Positions 1-11,661 of a stretch of DNA of 64,000 bases are shown here, piece by piece; within the stretch, counting starts at the first letter, position 1; the number at the start of each line of letters is the position of its first letter. Position numbers and translations under genes: made by a program. The notes under the pieces were generated by a model. That model worked only from the letters and a program-made list of their open reading frames with translations, was not told the DNA's origin and did not search any database. This DNA is from Sulfolobaceae archaeon (GTDB lineage: Archaea; Thermoproteota; Thermoprotei_A; Sulfolobales; Sulfolobaceae): the NCBI GenBank assembly GCA_028277025.1, contig JAPYVG010000005.1:19260-83259 (forward strand), read 5' to 3'.

Positions 1-1671
<1,671 letters not shown>

Positions 1672-1681
<10 letters not shown>

Positions 1682-2730
1682 ATTTAGCTGACTTAGTTGC
1701 TGAAGTTAAGCGGGAAGCTAGTTTCACTGAGCTGAAAGGTAAAAAAATTAGTATTGATGCCTATAATGCATTGTATCAATTTCTTGCAGCAATAAGGCAA
1801 CCAGATGGAACTCCTTTAATGGATTCTCAAGGGAGAGTGACTAGCCATCTTAATGGCCTCTTCTATAGAACAATAGCTATTCTGGAGGAGGGCGTTATTC
1901 CAATTTTTGTCTTTGATGGGAAACCGCCAGAGCAAAAAGCAGAAGAATTAGAGAGAAGAAGAAAGATTAAAGAGGAAGCTGAAAAGAAATTAGAGAAAAT
2001 TAAAGAGGAAGGAGCTGAAGTAAAAGAGTTAAGAAAGTACTCTCAGATGGCCATTAGGTTAACTAATGAGATGGCTAAGGAGAGTAAGGAGTTACTTGAT
2101 TTAATGGGAATTCCAACTATACAAGCTCCTGGAGAAGGTGAGGCAGAAGCAGCATATGTTAACTCCTTAGGTTTAAGCTGGGCTGCTGGAAGTCAAGATT
2201 ATGACTCATTACTTTTTGGAGCTAAAAGACTCGTAAGAAACTTAACATTAACTGGGAAGAGGAAGTTACCGGGAAAGGACGTGTATGTCGAAATTAAACC
2301 GGAAATAATTGAACTTGATCAGTTGCTTAAAAAGTTAGGAATAACAAGAGAACAACTGATTGATATTGCAATACTTATTGGCACAGACTATAATCCAGAC
2401 GGTGTAAAAGGAGTAGGTATAAAAACCGCTTATAGGTTAATTAAACGTTATGGTAAAATAGAAAATGCAGTAGAAAAAGGTGAAATATCGAAACAGAAAA
2501 TTACGTTTAATATAGATGAGATAAGGAATTTATTTTTAAAACCAAATGTAATAGAGCCAAAAGAACCATTAGAGCTTAAAGATTGTGATGAGAAAGGAAT
2601 AATAGAGCTACTAGTTAAAACTCACGATTTTAATGAAGAAAGAGTAAGAAACGCTATAGAGAGGTTGAAGAAGTCAAAAAGAGAAGCTAAAGGAGCGGAA
2701 AGGCAAACGGGATTAGATCAATGGTTTTAA
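1672..2730 (+). CDS. fen: flap endonuclease 1, apparently initiated at ATC
   Basis: Structure-specific nuclease removing 5' flaps during Okazaki fragment maturation and base excision repair. About 352 residues: N-terminal GVDLADLV, XPG-N acidic residues in FVFDGKPPE, XPG-I region GEGEAEAAY and SQDYDSLLFG, helix-hairpin-helix GTDYNPDGVKGVG, and a C-terminal PCNA-interacting box QTGLDQWF. The family's N-terminus is Met-Gly-Val/Ile-Asp-Leu. Here that methionine position is ATC (1672), and no ATG, GTG or TTG lies in frame between the upstream TGA (1663-1665) and TTG 1771. A Shine-Dalgarno-like GGTGAG (1661-1666) sits five bases before ATC. Starting at TTG 1771 would remove the N-terminal glycine and first acidic residues needed at the active site. 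Confidence 0.93.
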
Positions 2731-2745
2731 ACAAGGTTAGTTGAG

Positions 2746-2757
2746 TTTAAATTTAAT
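2746..2757 (+). promoter_or_regulatory. TATA box for the tetrapyrrole operon
   Basis: TTTAAATTTAAT-like element about 25 bases before the GTG at 2776. The spacing places the transcription start at or next to the start codon, so the mRNA is probably leaderless. Inferred from position; no other signal seen. Confidence 0.5.
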
Positions 2758-2775
2758 AGAATAATAATATTAGTA

Positions 2776-3441
2776 GTGACAAACTCATCCAATTACTTAC
2801 CGATATTTATTAACGTAAAAGGATTAAAAGTGCTAGTAGTGGGTGGGGGGCTGGTAGGAAGTAGAAGAGCGATAAAATTAGCTAAAGCTGGAGCTGATGT
2901 TACTGTAATAAGTTTAGAGTTTTCCAAGGAGTTGGAAAGTCTGAAAGACTCTTTAAATATCAAGACTATGAAGTCTGATGCCAAAGAATTAAATAAAGAA
3001 TTCCTATCACAATTCGATTTAATTTTTGCGTGTACTAATAACGTTAAAATTAACAATCAGATATGTGAGATGGCCAGGTCATTGGGGAAATTATGTAACA
3101 ACACGTTAGATGCTAATTTATCTTCATTTATTTTACCCATATACTATGAGGATGAAGATTTCGGTATAGCAGTAACTACTTTTGGTAAATCAAGTTTAGT
3201 GGCTGAGCTTATTTTAAACATGATAAGAGAGAAAGTTATTACGACTGACGTAAAGAATTTAGTAAGAGTTATGGGAGATGTAAAAGCTATTCTAAAGAAT
3301 AAAATAAATGATCCGAAAATAAGACATTCAATGTATTTAACAATATTTAATGACAAGATTTTTTCTCAGTATATTTACTCTAATAACCTAGATTTAGCTT
3401 TAAAAAGGGCGGAGGAGATCATAAATGGCTATACCAAATGA
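2776..3441 (+). CDS. precorrin-2 dehydrogenase / sirohydrochlorin ferrochelatase-like protein (CysG-N/Met8 family)
   Basis: A 221-residue Rossmann protein that oxidises precorrin-2 to sirohydrochlorin with NAD, possibly also inserting iron. The nucleotide-binding loop VLVVGGGLVGSRRA lies at about residues 19-32, followed by the family's small dimerisation and C-terminal helical domains (TTFGKSSLVAELI). There is no methyltransferase domain, so this is the stand-alone form. It starts on GTG, probably leaderless, and its end overlaps hemA by 17 bases. As first gene of the heme operon it fits the siroheme-dependent archaeal route from uroporphyrinogen III. Whether it also chelates iron cannot be read from sequence. 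Confidence 0.85.
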   Translation: MTNSSNYLPIFINVKGLKVLVVGGGLVGSRRAIKLAKAGADVTVISLEFSKELESLKDSLNIKTMKSDAKELNKEFLSQFDLIFACTNNVKINNQICEMARSLGKLCNNTLDANLSSFILPIYYEDEDFGIAVTTFGKSSLVAELILNMIREKVITTDVKNLVRVMGDVKAILKNKINDPKIRHSMYLTIFNDKIFSQYIYSNNLDLALKRAEEIINGYTK

Positions 3442-4657
3442 GATTTTAAATATTAATAATTATCATGCAATTGTCTATACTTATAAAACTGTTGGTATAA
3501 GCAAGTTATATGAGCATTATATTGCTGATGAAGAGTTAAAACTATTAAAAGAAGATGGAGTTGAGCTATGTGTAATTCAAACATGTAATAGAGTAGAAGC
3601 ATATCTATATTCAACACAAGAAGAGTTAGAACGATTTTTGAAAAGGCTTGATAATGCTCATAAGAAGCCTATTTCTAATGAAGCAATAATATTACACGGA
3701 AGAGATGCTATTAAACATTTGTTTGAAGTATCCTCTGGAATTGATTCTTTAGCAATCGGAGAATATGAAATTTTAGGTCAAATTAGAGAATCATTAGGAA
3801 AATGTAAGAAATTAAATTTATCGGGGCAAGCACTAGATTTCTTATTTAATGAAGCGTTAAAAGTAGGTAGAGAGGTTAGGCTAAAGACTCAAATTTCTAG
3901 GGGCAAAACTGGAGTTTACGCTTTGGCTATAGATTACGCTGTAAAGAGATTCGGTTCTTTGAAAGGTGTGAAAATTGCTATAGTTGGTGCAGGAGAAATA
4001 GGTAGTAAATTAGCTTTAATGCTTAAAAACGAGGGTGCTGATGATGTTACTATATTTAATAGAACCTATGAGAAGGCGTTAAATCTAGCTAATAAATACG
4101 GGTTTAAAGCTAAAGTACTCAATTTCGATGAAGTCAATGAGTATGATTTAGTCTTTGTGGCTATCTATTATGATAAGAAAGTAAAACTTGAAAAACCAAA
4201 ATTAGTAATAGACTTATCAGTCCCTCAGATAGTAGAGGGTAATAATACAATCACACTTGAAGATTTGAAGGCATTATCAAATCTGGTAGTAGAAAAGAAA
4301 AGAGAAGAAATAAATAAGGTTAATGATTTGATACTATCAAGTTTAGAGAAGTTTGAAAAAGATGTAGAAAGTTTCAACGTTAATCGTATAATTTCTAGGG
4401 TTATGAGCAGAGTTGAAAGGATATTAGAAGAAGAGATAGATGAAGCCTATAAAGAGTTAACAAAGCAAAGCACAGATGAAGATTATATTAAGGAAGTTTT
4501 ACATAAGATGGGTAATTCTTTGATTAAAAAGATATTCTCTCCTTTATTTAATGAGATAAGAAGAAACCGTAATAATTACGAGTACTTAGATTATATAGTA
4601 AAGGTGTTTGGTGATGGTGAACTTTCCGACCTTAAGGCCAAGGAGACTAAGGAGTAA
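3425..4657 (+). CDS. hemA: glutamyl-tRNA reductase
   Basis: Reduces glutamyl-tRNA(Glu) to glutamate-1-semialdehyde with NADPH, the first committed step of the C5 route to 5-aminolevulinate. About 410 residues: N-terminal catalytic domain with the active cysteine in QTCNRVEAYLYS, GIDSLAIGEYEILGQ, the NADP site KIAIVGAGEIGSKLA (about residues 182-196), and a C-terminal dimerisation helix domain. The start ATG 3425 lies inside the preceding gene. The C-terminus overlaps hemB by about 44 bases, longer than the 4-base overlaps elsewhere in this operon. Confidence 0.96.
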   Translation: MAIPNEILNINNYHAIVYTYKTVGISKLYEHYIADEELKLLKEDGVELCVIQTCNRVEAYLYSTQEELERFLKRLDNAHKKPISNEAIILHGRDAIKHLFEVSSGIDSLAIGEYEILGQIRESLGKCKKLNLSGQALDFLFNEALKVGREVRLKTQISRGKTGVYALAIDYAVKRFGSLKGVKIAIVGAGEIGSKLALMLKNEGADDVTIFNRTYEKALNLANKYGFKAKVLNFDEVNEYDLVFVAIYYDKKVKLEKPKLVIDLSVPQIVEGNNTITLEDLKALSNLVVEKKREEINKVNDLILSSLEKFEKDVESFNVNRIISRVMSRVERILEEEIDEAYKELTKQSTDEDYIKEVLHKMGNSLIKKIFSPLFNEIRRNRNNYEYLDYIVKVFGDGELSDLKAKETKE

Positions 4658-5624
4658 TAAGATAATAAGGGATTTAGTAGCACAGACATCATTATCTACC
4701 AATAACCTTGTTCTCCCAATATTTGTTAAAATGGGTATTAATGAACCCGAAAAAATTGAAAGCATGCCAGGTGTTTACAGATATCCTCTTAATGATCATT
4801 TAATAAAATATGTTGAAGCGTCGTACGAAAAGGGTATAAGGTCTTTTATTCTTTTTGGAATTCCCGACTATAAAGACGATTTTGCCTCTTCAGCGTATGC
4901 AAAAGATGGGGTAATTCAAAGGGCTTTAAGATTGCTAAGAGGAACATTTGGTGATAAAATACTGTTAATAACCGATGAGTGCACGGATGAATATACTTCT
5001 CATGGGCATTGTGGTATAGTTATTCAAAAAGACGGAAAATATTGTGTGGATAATGATGAGAGTTTAGTAGTTCACGCTAAAATAGCTGTTAGTCAAGCAG
5101 AGGCTGGTGCAGATATCATTGCCCCCTCATCTATGATGGATGGTGTAGTTGGGGCTATAAGGAGGGCACTAGATGAAGCTGGTTTTAAGGATATAGGAAT
5201 AATGTCTTACAGTGTTAAGTATGCTTCCACTTTTTATTCTCCATTTAGAGAAGCAGCGTACTCTAAACCTGCATTCGGTGATAGAAGGGGTTACCAAATG
5301 GACCCCAGAAATAGTTATGAGGCTATTAAAGAGGCAAGATTGGATATTGAAGAAGGTGCAGATATTTTAATGGTTAAACCGGCTCATACTTATTTGGATA
5401 TTATAAGGCTTGTGAAAACATACTTCCCAGAGTATCCATTAGCTGCTTATCACGTGAGTGGGGAATATAGTATGATTAAAGCTGCAGCACTTAATGGATG
5501 GATTAACGAAAAGATTGCAGTTCTTGAGATTACTACAGCAATCAAGAGGGCTGGTGCGGATATAATAATAACTTATTATGCAAATCAGTTAGCAGACTGG
5601 TTAAAAGAAGGTGTGCCATTTTGA
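4614..5624 (+). CDS. hemB: delta-aminolevulinic acid dehydratase (porphobilinogen synthase)
   Basis: Condenses two aminolevulinate molecules to porphobilinogen. About 336 residues, the usual length. Visible features: PTLRPRRLR near the N-terminus, Schiff-base lysines in [14 protein letters not shown] and [11 protein letters not shown], and the allosteric/substrate segment [13 protein letters not shown]. The metal site reads [14 protein letters not shown]: the usual Cys-x-Cys pair of zinc enzymes is Cys-x-Asp, while the later Cys is kept. I chose ATG 4614 because AAGGTG lies 7 bases before it. GTG 4617 and TTG 4608 are alternatives. The stop shares TTGA with hemL. Confidence 0.95.
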   Translation: MVNFPTLRPRRLRSNKIIRDLVAQTSLSTNNLVLPIFVKMGINEPEKIESMPGVYRYPLNDHLIKYVEASYEKGIRSFILFGIPDYKDDFASSAYAKDGVIQRALRLLRGTFGDKILLITDECTDEYTSHGHCGIVIQKDGKYCVDNDESLVVHAKIAVSQAEAGADIIAPSSMMDGVVGAIRRALDEAGFKDIGIMSYSVKYASTFYSPFREAAYSKPAFGDRRGYQMDPRNSYEAIKEARLDIEEGADILMVKPAHTYLDIIRLVKTYFPEYPLAAYHVSGEYSMIKAAALNGWINEKIAVLEITTAIKRAGADIIITYYANQLADWLKEGVPF

Positions 5625-6880
5625 GTGAGCAGTACTGGAAAGAGGCTCTAACACTTTTTGCTGGAGGAGTAAACAGTCCAGTTAGAGCCGCGGTAAAGCC
5701 CTACCCCTTTTATGTCGTTAAAGCTAAAGGGGCTTATCTATATACTGCTGACGGTAAAGAGTTAATAGATTATGTGTTAGGGTATGGTCCGTTAATTTTA
5801 GGACACAGAAATGAGTATGTGATGAATAGGGTAATTGAACAGCTAGAGAATGGTTGGCTTTATGGAACACCAAGTCCAGTGGAGATTAAACTAGCTGAAA
5901 AGATTAGGTCTCATATACCTTCAGCTGAAAAGATTAGATTCGTAAATAGCGGGACAGAGGCTACTATGTTAGCATTAAGGTTAGCCAGAGGTTATACTAA
6001 TAGGGACAAAATATTGAAGTTTAGTGGTAATTATCATGGTGCTCACGATTATGGCTTAATTGAAGCTGGGAGTGCTGCAAGTGAATACAATGTTTCTACT
6101 TCCGCGGGTGTTCCGTCTACAATTCTGAATACTGTCGTAGTGTGTGAATATAATGATCTCTATTGCGTTGAAAAGTTTTTACGTAAGGAAGATATTGCCG
6201 GTGTTATAGTCGAGCCTGTAATGGGCAATATGGGTGTCATTTTACCAGAAAAAGGCTTTTTAGAAGGTTTAAGGGAACTTACGAGAGATTACGGTTCATT
6301 ACTAATTTTTGATGAAGTTATAACCGGATTTAGAGTGAGCTTAAGTGGGGCTCAAGGTTATTTTAAAGTAATTCCGGATCTTACTACGTTAGGTAAGATA
6401 ATTGGTGGAGGTTTTCCAATTGGTGCAGTAGCTGGCAAAAAAGAGATTTTAGATAATCTGACACCCGCAGGTAAGGTTTTCAATGCCGGTACATTTAACG
6501 CAAATCCAGTATCAATGACCGCGGGCCTGGCTACAATTGAAGTATTAGAAAGGGAAAATGTAATAGATATTGCTAATAAAGCTAGCAGAGAAATTGTTCA
6601 AGAGTTAAGTAAATTGCTTGAAGGAAAAGATGTTCAATATACACTAAATAGTATAGCAAGTATGTTTCAAGTTTTTGTTGGTGTTAAGGAGGTTAAGAAT
6701 GCTAGCCAAGCTAAATTGGCAAATAAAGAGTACTATATTAAACTTCATGAGCAACTACTTAAAGAAGGAGTTTTCATACCTCCTAGTCAGTATGAGACAA
6801 TATTTACATCCTATTCTCATAATGATGAGATAGTTAATATTACATTGGAGAAACTGAGAAAAGTGGTAAGTGAATTATGA
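5621..6880 (+). CDS. hemL: glutamate-1-semialdehyde 2,1-aminomutase
   Basis: PLP enzyme of aminotransferase class III that converts glutamate-1-semialdehyde to 5-aminolevulinate. About 419 residues: VNSPVRA near the N-terminus, PLP pocket [16 protein letters not shown] and [10 protein letters not shown], the DEVITGFR motif, and the Schiff-base lysine in [16 protein letters not shown]. It starts on TTG overlapping the hemB stop by four bases and ends ATGA into hemC, so translation is coupled along the operon. Confidence 0.96.
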   Translation: MSEQYWKEALTLFAGGVNSPVRAAVKPYPFYVVKAKGAYLYTADGKELIDYVLGYGPLILGHRNEYVMNRVIEQLENGWLYGTPSPVEIKLAEKIRSHIPSAEKIRFVNSGTEATMLALRLARGYTNRDKILKFSGNYHGAHDYGLIEAGSAASEYNVSTSAGVPSTILNTVVVCEYNDLYCVEKFLRKEDIAGVIVEPVMGNMGVILPEKGFLEGLRELTRDYGSLLIFDEVITGFRVSLSGAQGYFKVIPDLTTLGKIIGGGFPIGAVAGKKEILDNLTPAGKVFNAGTFNANPVSMTAGLATIEVLERENVIDIANKASREIVQELSKLLEGKDVQYTLNSIASMFQVFVGVKEVKNASQAKLANKEYYIKLHEQLLKEGVFIPPSQYETIFTSYSHNDEIVNITLEKLRKVVSEL

Positions 6881-7761
6881 AAGTTAGAATTGCTGCAAGA
6901 GGAAGTAAGTTAAGCCGAATTCAAGTGACGAAAGTAGAGGAGAGGCTAAAGAAATTTGGATTAGAAACTGAATTTATTGAGGTAAAGACTAAGGCTGACT
7001 TATTTCAAAACAAACCATTAAGTGAATTGGGTAAGGGTGTATTTGAAAAAGAAGTTAACGAGTACGTAATTCAAAATAGAGCAGACCTCGCTGTTCATAG
7101 TATGAAAGATTTATTAAGTGAATTACCTAAAGGGTTAGAGATCCTTGCTGTCCTTCCGAGAGATCCCCCTTACGATGTATTTATCTCTAATAAAAATCTT
7201 TTTGATACAGAAACTAAAAGCATTATAGGTACAAGTAGCATTAGAAGAAAAAATCTCATATCTTTCTATAGGAAGGATTTAATTATAAAAGATCTAAGGG
7301 GTAACGTAGACACACGTATAAATAAGTATCTTAAAGGTGAGTATAATGCTATAGTGCTAGCAGAGGCTTCGATTATCAGATTAGGGCTTCATGTGAGTTA
7401 TTTTAGGTTAGATCCCTTACTAATAACCCCAGAAGCAAATCAAGGCATTATAGCAGTAGTTGGTAAAAATGATAATTACGAGCTGAAAAAGGTTTTGAGT
7501 GAGATAAACGACGAGCATACTTTTGAAGAAGCTATTGCAGAAAGGTCAGCTATAAGTGTTGTTGGTGGGGGTTGTCATTCGCCAGTAGGTGTACTTGTGG
7601 AAAAGATCGATGAAAATGAATTTTATGGTATTATTACATACTCTGATGGTAAGAAGAAATTAACTGTTTCTGGTTACTATAAAGGTTTTCCTAATGAGGT
7701 AGGAACTAGATTAGGCAAGGATTTGTTAAAGGAGATGAAAAATGAAGGTATTGTTCCTTAG
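6877..7761 (+). CDS. hemC: hydroxymethylbilane synthase (porphobilinogen deaminase)
   Basis: Polymerises four porphobilinogens into hydroxymethylbilane on a covalent dipyrromethane cofactor. 294 residues: N-terminal [13 protein letters not shown], the [12 protein letters not shown] segment, [12 protein letters not shown], and the cofactor cysteine in [15 protein letters not shown] overlaps the hemL stop by 4 bases. The 3' end overlaps hemD by 20 bases. Confidence 0.96.
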   Translation: MKVRIAARGSKLSRIQVTKVEERLKKFGLETEFIEVKTKADLFQNKPLSELGKGVFEKEVNEYVIQNRADLAVHSMKDLLSELPKGLEILAVLPRDPPYDVFISNKNLFDTETKSIIGTSSIRRKNLISFYRKDLIIKDLRGNVDTRINKYLKGEYNAIVLAEASIIRLGLHVSYFRLDPLLITPEANQGIIAVVGKNDNYELKKVLSEINDEHTFEEAIAERSAISVVGGGCHSPVGVLVEKIDENEFYGIITYSDGKKKLTVSGYYKGFPNEVGTRLGKDLLKEMKNEGIVP

Positions 7762-8383
7762 ACCGGAAGGCTCAGAAGTTCCTAGAATCAATGGCGTTGA
7801 GGTCATAAATTTACCGCTTTTTAAGATTAGATGTATCGAGTACTACTTGCCTGAAAGTTTTGATGGCATAGGCTTTGCCAGCGTTAATGCAGTTAAATGT
7901 TTTAAAGACTTTGATAAGATCAAAGGTAAGAAAATATATGCGGTAGGTAGTTCTACTGCTAAATTATTATCCGATCTAGGGTTTAACCCAATAGTCCCAG
8001 AAGAATACACCGTGAATAATATGGTAGATAAAATGATAAAAGATGGAATAAAAAATATTTTAGTTGTGAGGAGCAAGGAAGGCATTTCAGATTTATTGGG
8101 AGTTACTCAAATAGCTGATTACGAATTGGAATTAATTAAACATAATTTAGATACTGTTATAAAAATTCTTGAAAATTGTGAAATAGATTATGTTATTGTC
8201 ACTAGTTCATCTATTGGATCGTTGATTAAAGATCATTTAAAGCCTTGTGTTAAAGTTATAAGTATAGGCCCCATTGCGAGTAAGGCTTTAAAGGGAGTTA
8301 ATAATTTATATGAAGCTAAACAACATGATATGGAAGGAATTTTAAAATTATTAAGTAGCCTTATGAGGGATTATAATGGATGA
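7742..8383 (+). CDS. hemD: uroporphyrinogen-III synthase
   Basis: Cyclises and isomerises hydroxymethylbilane to uroporphyrinogen III. 213 residues with the weakly conserved two-domain HemD pattern: LFLRPEG at the N-terminus, [25 protein letters not shown], and [14 protein letters not shown] plus [12 protein letters not shown] in the second domain. HemD is poorly conserved in general, so its position directly after hemC adds weight. The end overlaps the next small gene by 8 bases. Confidence 0.9.
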   Translation: MKVLFLRPEGSEVPRINGVEVINLPLFKIRCIEYYLPESFDGIGFASVNAVKCFKDFDKIKGKKIYAVGSSTAKLLSDLGFNPIVPEEYTVNNMVDKMIKDGIKNILVVRSKEGISDLLGVTQIADYELELIKHNLDTVIKILENCEIDYVIVTSSSIGSLIKDHLKPCVKVISIGPIASKALKGVNNLYEAKQHDMEGILKLLSSLMRDYNG

Positions 8384-8639
8384 GACTAATATAAGAGAAG
8401 TTATTTTGAAAATCTTGAGAGAGAGAATAGGGAACATTAAGGAAAATTCTTTAGAGATAAAATTTATTCAAACATTTAAAGATAAATATGATATTTATGG
8501 TAAGTTTGAAAACAATGAAGGATTCTTTGAGTTTACGATAATATTAGAAGATAATAAGCTAAGACGCTTTCATGTAAATATGATCATGCCTAAAAACGTA
8601 AAGAGTGAAATTGAGAACAAGGTAAAGATCAAGGATTAG
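8376..8639 (+). CDS. small conserved-looking protein at the end of the heme operon
   Basis: An 87-residue acidic/basic mixed protein with no signal peptide or membrane segment. Predicted pattern is helix (residues 3-25) followed by several strands. ATG 8376 overlaps the hemD stop, which supports it as a real, co-translated gene. I do not recognise the family. Location suggests a link to heme genes or to the phosphodiesterase behind it, but that is only context. Confidence 0.65.
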   Translation: MDETNIREVILKILRERIGNIKENSLEIKFIQTFKDKYDIYGKFENNEGFFEFTIILEDNKLRRFHVNMIMPKNVKSEIENKVKIKD

Positions 8640-8648
8640 GGATAAGAT

Positions 8649-10298
8649 TTGAGGACACTACTGATAGTAATAGATGGAATGGCATATAGCTTAATTGAAA
8701 AAATCAAAGATAAATTACCTACTATTAATTCTCTGATTAAAGAGGGATTTTATGGTAGGCTAGAGTCAGTATTTCCCGCACTAACTCCAGTCGCTCTTGC
8801 TTCTTTAATAACTGGAAATTCTCCTAAAACTAACGGTGTTGTAGCGCCTAAAATTTTTGTAAGAGGAAAATCTTTATCAAATAATATTTCTGCTTATACC
8901 AGTGATGCTTTGAAGAGTGAACCTTTATGGGCTTATTTGGCTAAGAGTGGATTTTCAGTTGTTGTAACTTCTTATCCTCAAGCATTACCAGACAAATGGA
9001 AGTTAAGTAATTTGATTCTCTTTGATCCTTATAAAAGTAAGATTAAGAAATGTAGTGAAGGGAAAGCGATAAAAGTTGGTGAAAATAAGCTTTTTGGAAA
9101 AACGTGGTTAGTGGAAAAAGAAAACTCTGATGAATATCGGATCTTTTATCCTTCATCAAATGGTGAAGAGGAAATAAAACTGACTGTAAATGAATGGAGT
9201 AATCCTATTTTGGTGTCTGCAAGATGCGGTAAAGAGGAAATTTTAGGAGTTACCTTTCTTCATGCGAGAAAAGATGACATTTACGTTGCTCCAATAAGTT
9301 ATAATAATAAGAAATGGGGAAACAATGAGAAATTAATAGAGCAAGTATGGAATGAAGTGTCTTTAAAATATGGTATGTTAACGGATGGAGATTATCTCTC
9401 TTTAAACAAGGGTATAATAGATTTTGAAGAGTATATAAAGACTGTCAATTTAACTTATAGCTTCTTTTCAAATTATGTGAAGTTCATGCTAGAAAAGACA
9501 GCTTGGGATTTTGCTATTACATATTTACCAATAGTAGACAATTTACAGCATTTGCTTTATGGCATAAATGATGAGAAGTCTTTAAAATATATAATTGATG
9601 GTTATCTAATGGCTGATGAGTTTATAAGATCACAGTTACATTTCGCAGATGTTGTATTTATTGTTTCAGATCACGGAATAGAAAAGATAAAAAAACGTGT
9701 CTTTATTAACAAGTTCTTAGAAAAAATTAATCTTCTAAAACTTAATGATAACAATGAAATAGATTGGTCTAAGACTAAAGCGTTCTATGGTGGTGGTGGG
9801 TTAATAAGGATTAATTTGAAGGGGAGAGAAGAAAAGGGGATTGTAACCAATAAAGAGTTTCCAAAACTTATAAGATATATACTTAAACACCTAGAGGATT
9901 TCACTGATAACGGAGAAAAAATATTTACATCTATATTTGCAAGTGAAACCCCGGCTGGGGATAGAGAAGGTGACATAAAGATCATGGGTATAAAATATCT
10001 TTATGGTATAAGCGGTGCTGTAAAGAAGGATTTAGATACTATAGAGGAAGTAATACCATATAAAACTGTGACAGGTGAGCATGGATACTTCAGGCGTGAT
10101 GACTTATATGGGATAATCATAGTATATTTCAAAGACTTAAAATTAAAGAGAAGTAAACCAATAAACGCTAGAATAATTGATGTAGCACCTACAATATTAA
10201 AATTATACAATATAAATAGTGTTAAAATGGAAGGGGCACCAATATATGATTTGATAAAGGCGTATGAGTATTCCGACAGTAATAGGCAAAAAAAGTAG
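8649..10298 (+). CDS. type I phosphodiesterase / nucleotide pyrophosphatase-like protein
   Basis: A 549-residue member of the alkaline phosphatase superfamily. The metal-binding start LLIVIDGMAYSLI, the nucleophile region FPALTPVALASLITGN (Thr as probable nucleophile), and the later metal ligands in VSDHGIEKIKKRV and GEHGYFRRDD match nucleotide pyrophosphatase/phosphodiesterases. No clear signal peptide, so it is probably cytoplasmic. It starts on TTG, 9 bases after the previous stop, and overlaps the following FAD gene by 35 bases. The substrate is unknown. Confidence 0.8.
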   Translation: MRTLLIVIDGMAYSLIEKIKDKLPTINSLIKEGFYGRLESVFPALTPVALASLITGNSPKTNGVVAPKIFVRGKSLSNNISAYTSDALKSEPLWAYLAKSGFSVVVTSYPQALPDKWKLSNLILFDPYKSKIKKCSEGKAIKVGENKLFGKTWLVEKENSDEYRIFYPSSNGEEEIKLTVNEWSNPILVSARCGKEEILGVTFLHARKDDIYVAPISYNNKKWGNNEKLIEQVWNEVSLKYGMLTDGDYLSLNKGIIDFEEYIKTVNLTYSFFSNYVKFMLEKTAWDFAITYLPIVDNLQHLLYGINDEKSLKYIIDGYLMADEFIRSQLHFADVVFIVSDHGIEKIKKRVFINKFLEKINLLKLNDNNEIDWSKTKAFYGGGGLIRINLKGREEKGIVTNKEFPKLIRYILKHLEDFTDNGEKIFTSIFASETPAGDREGDIKIMGIKYLYGISGAVKKDLDTIEEVIPYKTVTGEHGYFRRDDLYGIIIVYFKDLKLKRSKPINARIIDVAPTILKLYNINSVKMEGAPIYDLIKAYEYSDSNRQKK

Positions 10299-11661
10299 GA
10301 GTTTATTAGGCTTAAGCTATGACGAATACGGAATGCCTTATGTTATTCAAATTAATGAAAGAGGGGAAAGGATTTATGCTTTTAATTCCTCCTTTGAATC
10401 TAATTTTCACATAAGACTGTCACAAAGACTTCTCCATGAGAATAAACTTTTAAGAAATCCCTTTATTTTACAATTACTTCCCCAATTCCAAAAATTACCT
10501 TCAAAATACAAGAAATCTACTGATAAAAATATTGAGAAAATAAATGTGAAAAGGCTCATTATAGGGGCTGGAACTTCAGCTATAGCTAGTATAGCTCAAG
10601 GCTCATTAGCCATAGGATTTGATATTTTAGGTGACATAATATACGATGATAGTCCTTCAGCTTATGTTAAGAAGGTTGAATTAGTAAGGGTATTAAAAGA
10701 TGAAATTAAACAGAATAGTAACAGAATTATAAACGGTTTATTTATCGGTAAATTCGATGAGGGCTTACTATTTGAATTAAGTAATAAATTCCTTTTAGTT
10801 AATGCAGAAGAAATCGTTATTTCTGCCGGTGGTAGGACGTTAAAGCCGTTTTTTAAAAATAATACACTTCCCGGAATAGTCTCGAGAGAATTCTTCTTAA
10901 AAAGACTTAAAAATAGTTATAAAAATTCAAAAGTAGTTGTCTTAGGTTTTAATGATCTAGCAGTTAAGACAGCATTAAATACTCAAAATGCTATTATTTT
11001 ACACCCTAAAGGAGTCCCTCTTTTAATATCTAAGTTTTATAATGAAATATTAAATGAAAGAGGGATAGAAACTATTAATGCTTTAATTGAAGACGTAAAA
11101 AGGAATGGGGATAAAATAATAATTACCACAAATAACGGAGATGTTATTGAGGCTAAACTAATAGTATTCTCTGTAGCTAAACAACCCAGAATAGAAGTTA
11201 CATACAATTTAGGTTTAGATTACATTTACTCAGAAGAATATCACATATATGTTCCTTATACTGATGAGGTAGGAAGAAGTGGCAATACTTATGTTACGGG
11301 TGGAATGAGAGGTATAATTGATGAATACTTGAGTTATCTAAGTGGTAAAGCCAGTAAGGGTGAGAGAGTTGATGAGTTTTTAAAACTATTAAAGGGAGAT
11401 CAGGTTTCTACTACTTTTTCGTTCTCTCCATACTATTATGGAAAGGGCGGAATAGTTTGTGAATGTGAGGAGGTATATCTTGACGACATAAAATATGCGA
11501 TGTCACTAGTAAATGACGCAACTATTGAAGATATTAAAAGATTAACCGGTTTAGGTACTGGGGAGTGCCAAGGAAAAGCATGTACTGCAAGTCTAGGAGA
11601 TCTCATTAAATCTCATAAACTGATATCATATAGATCTCCTCTCTATCCGGTGATAATATGA
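10264..11661 (+). CDS. FAD/NAD-dependent oxidoreductase subunit with C-terminal BFD-like [2Fe-2S] domain
   Basis: A 465-residue protein resembling alpha subunits of heterodimeric amine dehydrogenases (HcnB/SoxA-type, opine or proline dehydrogenase). The dinucleotide-binding loop at about residue 101 reads RLIIGAGTSAIASI, with SAIAS in place of the usual GxxGLxAA. The C-terminus has cysteines arranged CECEEV ... GTGECQGKAC, the BFD-like iron-sulfur signature. Its stop overlaps the partner gene at 11658 by ATGA, so both are made together. The electron path would run from the DAO-type partner's FAD to the [2Fe-2S] cluster and beyond. The substrate cannot be told. Confidence 0.75.
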   Translation: MSIPTVIGKKSRSLLGLSYDEYGMPYVIQINERGERIYAFNSSFESNFHIRLSQRLLHENKLLRNPFILQLLPQFQKLPSKYKKSTDKNIEKINVKRLIIGAGTSAIASIAQGSLAIGFDILGDIIYDDSPSAYVKKVELVRVLKDEIKQNSNRIINGLFIGKFDEGLLFELSNKFLLVNAEEIVISAGGRTLKPFFKNNTLPGIVSREFFLKRLKNSYKNSKVVVLGFNDLAVKTALNTQNAIILHPKGVPLLISKFYNEILNERGIETINALIEDVKRNGDKIIITTNNGDVIEAKLIVFSVAKQPRIEVTYNLGLDYIYSEEYHIYVPYTDEVGRSGNTYVTGGMRGIIDEYLSYLSGKASKGERVDEFLKLLKGDQVSTTFSFSPYYYGKGGIVCECEEVYLDDIKYAMSLVNDATIEDIKRLTGLGTGECQGKACTASLGDLIKSHKLISYRSPLYPVII

